Source of the DNA: Parvibaculum sp.
Lineage (GTDB): Bacteria; Pseudomonadota; Alphaproteobacteria; Parvibaculales; Parvibaculaceae
Reading direction: 5' to 3'
Assembly: GCA_014359855.1 (NCBI GenBank)
Contig: JACIYQ010000179.1
Span: 1 to 51,810, forward strand
Length of the DNA: 51,810 nt
Every line of letters starts with the position of its first letter. The first letter of the stretch is position 1. Both the position numbers and the translations under genes were made by a program. Below, one piece after another: positions 32,074-39,322 of this stretch. The notes under the pieces are model-generated. The model saw only the letters and a list, made by a program, of their open reading frames with translations. It had not been told where the DNA came from and searched no databases.

Positions 32074-32817
32074 TCAGGTGTTGAGCCAGGCCGGGCCACT
32101 CGGGACCGGCGTCGCTGCAGGCGCGGCTGCCGGGGCCGTTGCCGGAGCCGTGCCCGGCTGTGCCGGCCGGCTCCAGGCTGGCGCAGCGTTCGCGGGCGGC
32201 GAAGCGGCGGGCTGCCCCCAGGCCGGGGCTGTGGTCGATGCGGGTGAGGCAGTCTTCGGCCGCGCACGGGTGCTGGGGCTCGGCGCCAGGACCTCGCCGT
32301 CCATCACCTTCCGCCATTCCGGCTCGCTCGGCAGAACTACGCGGTCGAGCTTGTTGCTGTCGCCGTAGCGCGGGTCGTCGCTGGGCTCAACCTTGATCTT
32401 GGCGACAAAGGTGATGCCGCTGAGGTCGGCCAGACCGCGCAGGATTCGCTTCGCCTTCGCCGCGTCGCTCATGTCCTGCGGATCGAGCCCGAGCGCGCTG
32501 TCGATCATCGCGCGGAAGCTCCCCTTCGAGATCTTCCAGCCTATCGAGACACCCTGCTCGTCGACCTTGCCGCCGGAGACGGTGAACATCTGCCAGAACT
32601 TGCGCCGGACGTGAGGGCCCTCGGCGACGGTGAACTCGGCATCCACCATCAGCACGTCGCTGCCGGGCGCGTTCGAGGCCTTGAGCAGCCCCCGGTCGAT
32701 CTCGCTCTGGCCGTCTGTCCCGCCCGGCCGGATGGTCATGGTGACCTTGGCGAAGGTGCCGTCGGGGATCAGTTCGCCGCTCTTCTGCGGCTCGGCGTCG
32801 TTCATGTCGAAGCTCAT
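32074..32817 (-). CDS. Phage DNA-metabolism protein, possible ssDNA-binding (DUF669-like)
   Basis: The 247-residue protein has a beta-rich N-terminal half (GELIPDGTFAKVTMTIRPGG ... GSDVLMVDAEFTVAEGPHVRRKFWQMFTVSGG) reminiscent of OB-fold/DUF669 proteins, and a C-terminal Pro/Ala-rich tail (APAWGQPAASPPANAAPAWSRPAQPGTAPAT) like that of ssDNA-binding proteins. It lies directly after the RecA-like ATPase gene (6 nt), which is where recombination-module ssDNA-binding proteins are often found. The assignment is by pattern and place only. Confidence 0.6.
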   Translation of the reverse strand: MSFDMNDAEPQKSGELIPDGTFAKVTMTIRPGGTDGQSEIDRGLLKASNAPGSDVLMVDAEFTVAEGPHVRRKFWQMFTVSGGKVDEQGVSIGWKISKGSFRAMIDSALGLDPQDMSDAAKAKRILRGLADLSGITFVAKIKVEPSDDPRYGDSNKLDRVVLPSEPEWRKVMDGEVLAPSPSTRARPKTASPASTTAPAWGQPAASPPANAAPAWSRPAQPGTAPATAPAAAPAATPVPSGPAWLNT

Positions 32818-32823
32818 GGCTCG

Positions 32824-33657
32824 TCATCCTTTCCGGGTTGAATTGATCTTGGAGAGCAGCGCGCCGAGATCGGGCGGCTCGGTGACATCGAGACGGCCGC
32901 TGCGATCCTTCGCCGGCAGGCCGAAGGGATTGCCGGCGCGGCAGACGAGGCGGCGTTCTTCGCCGCGCTCGGGCTCATGCCGCCAGCCGTCCCCGTCGCG
33001 CGCGAACAGGCTCATGGTGATGACCTGATCGACGATGCCGGGAAGCTCGCGGCCGGCCTTGCCGCCTTCCATCTGCGGCTGCCAGGTCGTGCGGTTGAAC
33101 TCGTCGGTGACGCGTTCGAGGATGCCGACGAAGATCGCGGTCTTCGCCTGCGCGTGCTGCAGATGCTTGAGGAGACCGATGACCTCGCGCGCCAGCAGGC
33201 CGTAGGCGCCGCGCGTGTCGGGTTTGCCGGTCTTGTCGGAGAAAGCCTCGGGCCGGGTCTTCGCCCAGGCCATGGCCTGGCGCGTGAGATCGGTAATGCT
33301 GTCGACGAAGATGATGCGCTTGCCCGCGATCATCTGAACGAGATCCGGATAGCTCTCCCTGAGATGCTGGTAATGCGCCTCGGAGAAGAAGCCGCTCGGG
33401 TCGGCGGACGGATTGACCCCGCCGACGAGGCAGCCGATGTCGAGGGCGTCGGCGAAGGTGCGCACCGGGATGCTGTCGCCGGGCCAGTCCTGGACAGACT
33501 TCATGCCGGCCTCGAGGTCGATGCAAAGCGTCTCCGCCGGCGGCAGCGATTTCAGCAAGGACGTCTTGCCGACGCCGCTCGGACCGAAGATCGCCATGGT
33601 GGTCTTGGCGCCGGCCGCGGACAGCCGTTCGTCGGCGCTGACGATGCGCAGCGCCAT
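32824..33657 (-). CDS. RecA-like / AAA_24 ATP-binding protein
   Basis: The 277-residue protein has Walker A IFGPSGVGKTSLLK (about 23-36), a Walker B-like RIIFVDSITDLTR and a sensor-like ILERVTDEFNRTTWQPQMEGGKAGRELPGIVDQVITM. This is the AAA_24 pattern of phage Sak4-type single-strand annealing or recombination ATPases. It would promote strand annealing together with the downstream putative ssDNA-binding protein and the Cas4-like nuclease. Its ATG touches the preceding stop (TGATG). Confidence 0.88.
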   Translation of the reverse strand: MALRIVSADERLSAAGAKTTMAIFGPSGVGKTSLLKSLPPAETLCIDLEAGMKSVQDWPGDSIPVRTFADALDIGCLVGGVNPSADPSGFFSEAHYQHLRESYPDLVQMIAGKRIIFVDSITDLTRQAMAWAKTRPEAFSDKTGKPDTRGAYGLLAREVIGLLKHLQHAQAKTAIFVGILERVTDEFNRTTWQPQMEGGKAGRELPGIVDQVITMSLFARDGDGWRHEPERGEERRLVCRAGNPFGLPAKDRSGRLDVTEPPDLGALLSKINSTRKG

Positions 33658-33956
33658 CAGCGGCCTCCAGCGTCGCGTGACGCCATATCAAGAGCGCACT
33701 CGCTTCCGCGCGCGCCCGCTTGCCGGGCAAGACCATAGAGTTTGCGCAGAGCGTGCAGGCGGTCGCCGACCGCGCTGAACTCGGCTTCGACACCCAGCAA
33801 GGCGAAGGCGATATCGTCGAGCGTGGCGTCCTCGATCGGCTTGACGACCTGTTCGCGGCGGATTTCGCCGAGCACGGGAATGACGATGGTGTCGGGCAGC
33901 GCTTCGAGCGCGTAGTGGCGCTTGCGGATCTCGGTCAGGGCAGCAGAGCTGGTCAT
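33657..33956 (-). CDS. Early phage protein, function unknown
   Basis: The ATG at 33956 overlaps the preceding stop as ATGA and yields 99 residues (MTSSAALTEIRKRHYALEALPDTIVIPVLGEIRREQVVKPIEDATLDDIAFALLGVEAEFSAVGDRLHALRKLYGLARQAG). It looks like two helical parts around a short beta segment. No catalytic motif is visible. Coupled to the ATPase gene downstream by a 1-nt overlap. Confidence 0.7.
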   Translation of the reverse strand: MTSSAALTEIRKRHYALEALPDTIVIPVLGEIRREQVVKPIEDATLDDIAFALLGVEAEFSAVGDRLHALRKLYGLARQAGARGSECALDMASRDAGGR

Positions 33957-34447
33957 CGGGTATCCTCGGACTTGATGGTGAGACGGAAGGTCGGCTTGGC
34001 GGTCCGCACCGTGCGGGCGGCGGCGAAGGCCTCGCGGATGGCGGTGGGCCAGGCGGTGTATTTGCGCTCGGGGACCTTGAAGCCGATGTCGACGTAATCG
34101 GCCGGGTTCTCCCCGCCCGCACGGATCCGCTCGACGAGTGCGGCGAGCAGCGACTGGTCCCAGTCGACCTTCTTCGGGAGATCGGCCGCGACGACGACGG
34201 CGCCGTCCTCGAAACGGACGAGGCCGGTGTCCTTGCCCTCGGCCCGGCGCACCGTCGCTGCCGCGTCGGCGTAGCGAAGCGCGATCGCGCCTTCGAGCCA
34301 CTCCTTGAGCCGCTTGGCGGCATCCAGGGCGGCGTCGGCATCCTCCTGGAGCAGCGCCAGATGCTCCGCCGGAAGCTTTGCGATCTCGCCGACCGGCATG
34401 GTGCGGATGTCGTCGAGGCTGGGGCGGTTGCCGCGAGCTGGTGCCAT
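33953..34447 (-). CDS. Early phage protein, function unknown
   Basis: The ATG at 34447 touches the previous stop and gives 164 residues. The first 65 are helical (PVGEIAKLPAEHLALLQEDADAALDAAKRLKEWLEGAIALRYADAAATVRRAEGKDTGLVRF), which is coiled-coil-like. The rest (VPERKYTAWPTAIREAFAAARTVRTAKPTFRL) may be a small globular part. It is in the position of nuclease-inhibitor or recombination accessory proteins in other phages, but I see no motif that proves this. Confidence 0.7.
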   Translation of the reverse strand: MAPARGNRPSLDDIRTMPVGEIAKLPAEHLALLQEDADAALDAAKRLKEWLEGAIALRYADAAATVRRAEGKDTGLVRFEDGAVVVAADLPKKVDWDQSLLAALVERIRAGGENPADYVDIGFKVPERKYTAWPTAIREAFAAARTVRTAKPTFRLTIKSEDTR

Positions 34448-34788
34448 CACGCCACCTCCGCCAACAGGAGTGTGGACAGCGAGACCGAGGCCTGCTTCGG
34501 CTTCGGGCGGGCGATGGCGAGATAGCTGTAATCGTCCGACCGGTGGCGACGCTGCACGAGATGGATCAGTCCGCGCTCGGCCGCCCACCAGGCGCGGCGC
34601 GCGACGCGGGCGAGTTCCGCCCGCTCCCGTTCGGCAAGGCGCGTGCCCTGCGGCATGGTATCGAGCGCGAGGAAGCCACGGTGATATTCGAGGATGTCGC
34701 CGGGTGCTGCCTGACCGACCCAGCCGCAGAGATCGATCTCGGTGAGCGGGTTCCGGACAGCGGGGAATCTGGATGCAATGACGTTCAT
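34447..34788 (-). CDS. Early phage protein, function unknown
   Basis: The 113-residue protein (MNVIASRFPAVRNPLTEIDLCGWVGQAAPGDILEYHRGFLALDTMPQGTRLAERERAELARVARRAWWAAERGLIHLVQRRHRSDDYSYLAIARPKP) has an Arg-rich helical middle that resembles a winged-helix DNA-binding domain followed by a beta hairpin (SDDYSYLAIARPK). It is the second gene of the early operon, 34 nt after the sigma-like gene. A regulatory role is plausible but unproven. Confidence 0.7.
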   Translation of the reverse strand: MNVIASRFPAVRNPLTEIDLCGWVGQAAPGDILEYHRGFLALDTMPQGTRLAERERAELARVARRAWWAAERGLIHLVQRRHRSDDYSYLAIARPKPKQASVSLSTLLLAEVA

Positions 34789-34822
34789 GATGGGCTCCTA
34801 CTCACGCGCTCGCCGAACCGTC

Positions 34823-35398
34823 TCACGCGGCCCGGACACCGATCGCCGTCAGGGCAAGGCGGATGTCCTTGACGCGGCGGTAGAGGCTGCTGCGGGCGCC
34901 ATGGCCGCTCGCCGCAAGGCGATCGACGGTGGTCCGGGAGAGGGCTGCACAGAGAGCGCCGTCGGCGGGTTCGAGCGAGCCAAGACCGCGCTCGACATCG
35001 AGACGCTCCTCGGCGGTGGCGAACGCATCGACGGGCTGGCCGAAGAGCGCTGACAGCCCGTCGGCTTCGGCGATGAGGTCGCCGCGGGTCTGCCCGTCGC
35101 TCTCGGGAATGACCTCATCGAGCGAGATCGGCGCCGCGCCATACATCCGGCGCTCCCGCTTCACCTTGTTGGCGATGCGCGTCGCCCTGTTGGTGAGGAT
35201 GGCGCCCGCAAAGGCACCGAGCGTGCCACGATCAGCGTCGTAGGCGGGAAGCCGGGCGATCAGATCAACGAGCAGGTCCTGGCGGACATCGTCGAGATCG
35301 GCGCGAGGAAGCCGCAGCTGGCGGACGAGGCGGCGGGCCGCAATGTCCGCCTCATGAAGAAGGATCTGAAGGTCGTCTCGGGAAATCGAAGAGTGCAT
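34823..35398 (-). CDS. Sigma-70-like (ECF-type) factor at the head of the early operon
   Basis: The 191-residue protein has a region-2-like part (ADLDDVRQDLLVDLIARLPAYDADRGTLGAFAGAILTNRATRIANKVKRERR, about 33-84), which in sigma factors binds core polymerase and the -10 element. The C-terminal part (GALCAALSRTTVDRLAASGHGARSSLYRRVKDIRLAL, about 146-182) resembles region 4. Between them is a variable linker. It is the first gene of the long early operon and is preceded by phased repeats, so it may be the switch that drives phage gene expression. The sigma assignment is reasonable; activity is not shown. Confidence 0.75.
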   Translation of the reverse strand: MHSSISRDDLQILLHEADIAARRLVRQLRLPRADLDDVRQDLLVDLIARLPAYDADRGTLGAFAGAILTNRATRIANKVKRERRMYGAAPISLDEVIPESDGQTRGDLIAEADGLSALFGQPVDAFATAEERLDVERGLGSLEPADGALCAALSRTTVDRLAASGHGARSSLYRRVKDIRLALTAIGVRAA

Positions 35399-35460
35399 CG
35401 GTCAACGCCTCGGTCATCGTTCGTGATGTCCGCAGGTTGCCGATGCGCGCGCCAGGATAG

Positions 35461-35504
35461 GTGGGCACGACGTGGTGATGATGTGGGCGAAGTGTGGGTA
35501 CTTG
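35461..35504. promoter_or_regulatory. Four 11-bp phased repeats upstream of the early operon
   Basis: GTGGG(C/T) or GTGGTG recurs at 35461, 35472, 35483 and 35494, exactly 11 bp apart, 63-106 bp upstream of the sigma-like gene. Repeats one helical turn apart on one face of DNA are typical of a cooperative regulator-binding site. Confidence 0.5.
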
Positions 35505-35588
35505 GCCCGCGACCACCGGAGACTTCCTGCGATTGGCCGATATCCATCGGCGCCGCAGATTTGACTGACCGGTTAGGTGTTGCGCAGC

Positions 35589-36302
35589 TTATTTCGTTTG
35601 CAACGGTCGTCGGGTGATGTCCGAGAGGCTTCGCATCTGGCCGTTCTCGTCGAACCAGGTGGACACCCGCGCGATCTCCTCCTCGAACTCACCATCCGGG
35701 AACCAGCGCATGACGGTGGTGGGAGAAACCTTGAGAATTTTGGCGAGCATTCTGAAGCTTGGCTCGATCCCCCGTGCCTTGAGTTGACCACCGATGATGA
35801 TCGCGGACCATCGCTTCTGGTGAGCAGCGGACGCCTGTTCGTATTCGAGGTTGGATCCGCCCAAGCGCTCGCGGATCAGGACGATAAGATCCCTTGGGAT
35901 GTAAAGCTCATCAGTCCAGCTCAAGGAATCCAGCATGCATGCGATTAGCCAATTGATCAGCTTGTCAGGGACGACCAAACCGCGTCTCGTCAGGTGGGTC
36001 TGACCTGATCGGGCGAGATCCCGAGCTTCAATCATTCTTTCCATGATCTGCAACGAGAGCGCACTTATCGCCTCAGGGTCTGCATCCAAGACGCCGGCAA
36101 CAATTTGAAGGTCGAAGCCGAACTTTCTGAGTTCAGGCTCCATGAACATCAGTTGGTCCATCCCGCCGACAACAGAGACTTCGATTTCGGCGTCCGGGTT
36201 TTCGCGCCGCAGCTTTACATAGTGCTCAATTGTCGGATCGTTCTTGTAGGATCGGCTAATGGCGTTGAAACCACCGCCTTCATCGGTGCCGAAATCGGCC
36301 AC
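35589..36302 (-). CDS. HTH protein, third gene of an unknown three-gene operon
   Basis: The 237-residue protein begins MADFGTDEGGGFNAISRSYKNDPTIEHYVKLRRENPDAEIEVSVVGGMDQLMFMEPELRKFGFDLQIVAGVLDADPEAISALSLQIMERM, a mixed alpha/beta region I do not recognise. Near the C-terminus KARGIEPSFRMLAKILKVSPTTVMRWFPDGEFEEEIARVSTWFDE (about 175-220) is a clear helix-turn-helix. It starts 28 nt after the stop of the preceding gene, so the two share a transcript. GC content is lower than in the surrounding phage genes. It is likely a DNA-binding regulator or effector of this operon. Confidence 0.75.
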   Translation of the reverse strand: MADFGTDEGGGFNAISRSYKNDPTIEHYVKLRRENPDAEIEVSVVGGMDQLMFMEPELRKFGFDLQIVAGVLDADPEAISALSLQIMERMIEARDLARSGQTHLTRRGLVVPDKLINWLIACMLDSLSWTDELYIPRDLIVLIRERLGGSNLEYEQASAAHQKRWSAIIIGGQLKARGIEPSFRMLAKILKVSPTTVMRWFPDGEFEEEIARVSTWFDENGQMRSLSDITRRPLQTK

Positions 36303-36330
36303 GCTTCCCTCCTGCTGCGTTCACCAGCGG

Positions 36331-37311
36331 CTACTTGATCAATTCGATTTCCTCCGGAGGCAGAGCCAGCCGGTAGCCGTTCGGATTTCGCCGATTCTCG
36401 ATCAATGCGCGTACGGACGTGGCATCCGTACTTCCGCGAGCCAGCGCATCCCGAAGCGCGCGCACGGGTTCGCGCACCTGCGACGAAATCCTATGGATGC
36501 TCGCTCCCCAGATGTGCGCTTCGATCGCACGATTCTCGACGATAGCGGGCGACTTCAACGCATGCTCCGCCAGAAAGACCAACAGTTGGAATTCCTGATC
36601 GGATAGGGTTTTGGGCGTTCCGTCGAGAGATACGGTCTTTGCGGCGCGTTGAATCACCAATCGGGGCGCCAAGCTCGGTTGCGATTCCAGTTTGGACTGA
36701 TCGATGGCCAATCCAGGTGCAGCTCCATCGCAAGCAATGCAGTGCGATACATCGACAACATGAAGCCCCGCGTCGACCAAGCGCGCCCGGTCATCTGCAG
36801 CCATCGCCGGCGCGATCACCGTGAAGGGCGATGACCGGGCGAGCGAACGCATCAGGCCAATCAATCCCGGTTGAAGCGCTGCATCCTGCGACAGTGCGAG
36901 GAACAGCGCCCGCTGGTTCGATGTTTCCCCCAGATGCCAGACACCGGTCGCGACCGGCGCCGGCTCGCCACCGAACCCGGACGCCATGGCGATTTCGCGG
37001 ACCAGCGCGGAGGGATGAATCCGAAAGCTCCGCAGATCGTCATCGCCGAGAACGGCGTCGCTGCGCCGGTCCGTCGGGCAAACCGCGATGTGTTGCCCAT
37101 TGACCTGCTGGACAGGCCGCGCGTCGAGACCGCAATCACAGGCTGGGCACACATCCCACTCTGTTGCTGGCGCCTGCTCGACCAGGACGCCGTGATCGAG
37201 CAGCCGCTCGAAATCGCGCCCGGCATGAGGCGCCGCCTCTCGGCCCCAAAGGATTGCGGGATCGCCCGTCTCACTCAGCCGCAACAGCAGCCTGGGCAGC
37301 GTCTCGGTCAT
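36331..37311 (-). CDS. Cys-rich protein with C-terminal winged helix, second gene of unknown operon
   Basis: The 326-residue protein has four N-terminal cysteines (C55, C58, C60 in VCPACDCG, and C78 in IAVCPT), which could hold zinc. A Rossmann-like middle (LARSSPFTVIAPAMAADDRARLVDAGLHVVDVSHCIAC) follows. The C-terminal 90 residues (KTLSDQEFQLLVFLAEHALKSPAIVENRAIEAHIWGASIHRISSQVREPVRALRDALARG ... ENRRNPNGYRL) look like an OmpR-type winged-helix domain. The ATG overlaps the 415-aa gene by 41 nt. No matching family comes to mind; a sensor that binds DNA is one reading. Confidence 0.75.
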   Translation of the reverse strand: MTETLPRLLLRLSETGDPAILWGREAAPHAGRDFERLLDHGVLVEQAPATEWDVCPACDCGLDARPVQQVNGQHIAVCPTDRRSDAVLGDDDLRSFRIHPSALVREIAMASGFGGEPAPVATGVWHLGETSNQRALFLALSQDAALQPGLIGLMRSLARSSPFTVIAPAMAADDRARLVDAGLHVVDVSHCIACDGAAPGLAIDQSKLESQPSLAPRLVIQRAAKTVSLDGTPKTLSDQEFQLLVFLAEHALKSPAIVENRAIEAHIWGASIHRISSQVREPVRALRDALARGSTDATSVRALIENRRNPNGYRLALPPEEIELIK

Positions 37312-38518
37312 TGAGCAGTCCGTTGCGGCGAAGGAGCGTCATGATCCGGCCCTCGAACTGCTGACGCTTGAACATGGCGTGTGCCGGCGGCTTCAGCTTG
37401 ACGGTCACCTTCTTCGCCGACTTGCCGCCGGTCGCGAAATGGACGCGGATGACGATGTGGTTGAGGCGCCAATCCGACCCGAGACTAGCGCCCCGCATCA
37501 TCTCGCCCAACCTGGCCAGGGCATTGTCGCGTCCGTCGCGCGCAACATAGGAGTAGAAGGTTCGTGTCTCGCCGGTCTTCGGATCGGCGCCGACGCGGTC
37601 GACCTGGACCTCGGTGATCTGGACCCGCTGGATGCCCGGATCGAAATCATGGTTGAACGCGAAGCCGAAGCCCGCGCGCTGCACCGGGTCGAGCGTGTAG
37701 AGGTTCTGGGCGTCGTCGCCGGCGAAGAATTCGGGTTTTCCGAGAATCTTGTGGGCGAACAGTTCCGCGAGGTCGCCGCGACGCGCCTTGGCGATGCCGC
37801 CGATCTTCAACAGGCCCGTCGTTGAGTTGTAGGACAGCACCGCGTGTTCGGCGGCGCGGAAGCTGATTACTCGCTTCTGGTCCTTTTGCAGGACATCGGT
37901 CGTGGTGATCGGAGAACCGTGCTCGATCACCAGAACGAGTTCGTCGGCATCGTCATACCAGCCGGCGCGGCAATAGTTGCTGCGGAGATCCTGTTCGAAC
38001 ATCGCGGCGGCGGCGGTTTCAAATTCGGCCTTTGCGCGATCGTCCATGATCGCCTCGACGCCTTCGTCGCGGCCTACGAACTCGGCGAGCGACGTGCGCG
38101 CCATGAGCGCCATCATGTCCGACGCGGCGTCAAAAACGTCGGGATGATCGAGGAAGACGCGCAGGGCGACGTGCTTGGGATCCTGGTGAACCTCCGGCTC
38201 GTCATCCTTCGCTTCGGGTGTCACGCGGATCCCGAGCCGCGCGGCCTGCTGAAGAATAATGTCGAGGCCTGCCGCGTTACCGATCTCCGCGATCCGGTGC
38301 AGGTCGGCGACGAGTCCTTCCGGGTAGTTCTCCTCCGGGCCTGCGAAGAAATCCTGGACGGCGCTGCGTGCCTCGTCCTGCGCGGCCTCGTTCCTGAAGA
38401 TCCCAAGGTCCAGCCCGTTCAGGGCATCGCCGTGGCGCTCGAACAGGCGGCCCAGCAGGCCGAGATCGACGGTTCGGGTAAACTTGGGATTGACGAATTT
38501 CTTCAGGTTCTTAGCCAT
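37271..38518 (-). CDS. Unrecognised 415-aa protein, first gene of unknown operon
   Basis: The protein starts MAKNLKKFVNPKFTRTVDLGLLGRLFERHGDALNGLDLGIF, is acidic and well structured throughout, and has no membrane segment, P-loop or obvious catalytic signature. Segments such as DELVLVIEHGSPITTTDVLQKDQKRVISFRAAEHAVLSYNSTTGLLKIGG and RGDLAELFAHKILGKPEFFAGDDAQNLYTLDPVQR read as a beta-rich middle domain that could bind a ligand or nucleic acid. It heads the operon and is divergent from the recombinase cassette. I do not recognise the family. Placement among phage and recombinase genes suggests a defence or regulatory cargo, but that is inference. Confidence 0.78.
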   Translation of the reverse strand: MAKNLKKFVNPKFTRTVDLGLLGRLFERHGDALNGLDLGIFRNEAAQDEARSAVQDFFAGPEENYPEGLVADLHRIAEIGNAAGLDIILQQAARLGIRVTPEAKDDEPEVHQDPKHVALRVFLDHPDVFDAASDMMALMARTSLAEFVGRDEGVEAIMDDRAKAEFETAAAAMFEQDLRSNYCRAGWYDDADELVLVIEHGSPITTTDVLQKDQKRVISFRAAEHAVLSYNSTTGLLKIGGIAKARRGDLAELFAHKILGKPEFFAGDDAQNLYTLDPVQRAGFGFAFNHDFDPGIQRVQITEVQVDRVGADPKTGETRTFYSYVARDGRDNALARLGEMMRGASLGSDWRLNHIVIRVHFATGGKSAKKVTVKLKPPAHAMFKRQQFEGRIMTLLRRNGLLNDRDAAQAAVAAE

Positions 38519-38669
38519 CTCAGCCGCCCATAATTGCCTCGCATTTGTTCATCTTACGTTCTTATCGCAAATGCCTAGCGGAGTCGATTCAAAAGCCATC
38601 GCCTTGGGACGGATCGTCCACACCGTGAGTAGAGGCCAAGGGAATCCAATCCCTTAGGTGACCTCTGCG
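38519..38669. promoter_or_regulatory. Divergent control region with a 6-bp inverted repeat
   Basis: This 151-nt region separates the three-gene operon from the recombinase cassette and must carry promoters for both. AAGGGA (38638-38643) and TCCCTT (38650-38655) form a perfect inverted repeat with a 6-nt spacer, 14 nt before the first plus-strand gene. It could be an operator or, since the serine recombinase is nearby, part of an attachment site. Confidence 0.4.
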
Positions 38670-38879
38670 ATGGACATGCCGAACCCGATCCACCCCTGGA
38701 ATATGACGCCGGACGAGCGAATCGGGGAGGTCTGCAGGATTCTTGCGCGCGGGCTGGTTCGGCTCAAGGCACGCCAGTCAAGGCAAGTATCTGGCGACCG
38801 CGGAGAAAGTTGCCTTCACTTCCCGCCCGACCGGAGCGGTCATGGAACTCCAATTTGCAAAGGAGACGCACGACCATGA
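38670..38879 (+). CDS. Small protein preceding DUF2924 and recombinase
   Basis: The ATG at 38670 gives 69 residues (MDMPNPIHPWNMTPDERIGEVCRILARGLVRLKARQSRQVSGDRGESCLHFPPDRSGHGTPICKGDARP). This protein is seen again and again before DUF2924 and serine recombinase genes in alphaproteobacteria. A helix (DERIGEVCRILARGLVRLKAR) is the only clear structure. Its stop overlaps the DUF2924 start as ATGA. The function is unknown; a second ATG two codons later is possible. Confidence 0.75.
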   Translation: MDMPNPIHPWNMTPDERIGEVCRILARGLVRLKARQSRQVSGDRGESCLHFPPDRSGHGTPICKGDARP

Positions 38880-39322
38880 CAGAAAACATCCTGTCCCGGC
38901 TGGCCGCGCTGAAGACCACGCCGACGCCCGACCTCAAGAAGCAGTGGCGCGAACTCTTCGACACGGAGGCGCCGCCTTACAATCGGCGCTTCCTCGAAAG
39001 CCGGCTCGCCTATCGGATCCAGGAATTGGCTTATGGCGGTTTGAAACCGGCGACCATCGAACGCCTCGAGGCCTTGGGCGAGCAACTCGACGGCGGCAAC
39101 ATCGTGCTGCGCCGGATCCGCGCCGACGACAAGCCGATCGCCGGCACGCGGCTGATCCGCGAATGGCAGGGCGTCGAGCACACGGTCACGGTGCTGAACG
39201 ACGGTTATGAATGGCAAGGGCGTCCCTACCGCTCGCTCTCCGCCATCGCGCGCGCCATCACCGGGACGCGCTGGAACGGCTGGGTCTTTTTCGGCCTCAA
39301 GAACCGGCGAGGCCAAGCATGA
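38876..39322 (+). CDS. DUF2924 domain protein
   Basis: The ATG at 38876 gives 148 residues: an N-terminal helical part (LSRLAALKTTPTPDLKKQWRELFDTEAPPYNRRFLESRLAYRIQELAYGGL) and the C-terminal segment KPIAGTRLIREWQGVEHTVTVLNDGYEWQGRPYRSLSAIARAITGTRWNGWVFFGLK, which is the signature of DUF2924. The last part resembles the RAMA/DUF4357-like DNA-binding fold that recognises a target by a WNG loop. It is nearly always the direct neighbour of a serine recombinase and probably assists DNA recognition. The 4-nt overlap with the recombinase supports a joint role. Confidence 0.92.
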   Translation: MTENILSRLAALKTTPTPDLKKQWRELFDTEAPPYNRRFLESRLAYRIQELAYGGLKPATIERLEALGEQLDGGNIVLRRIRADDKPIAGTRLIREWQGVEHTVTVLNDGYEWQGRPYRSLSAIARAITGTRWNGWVFFGLKNRRGQA

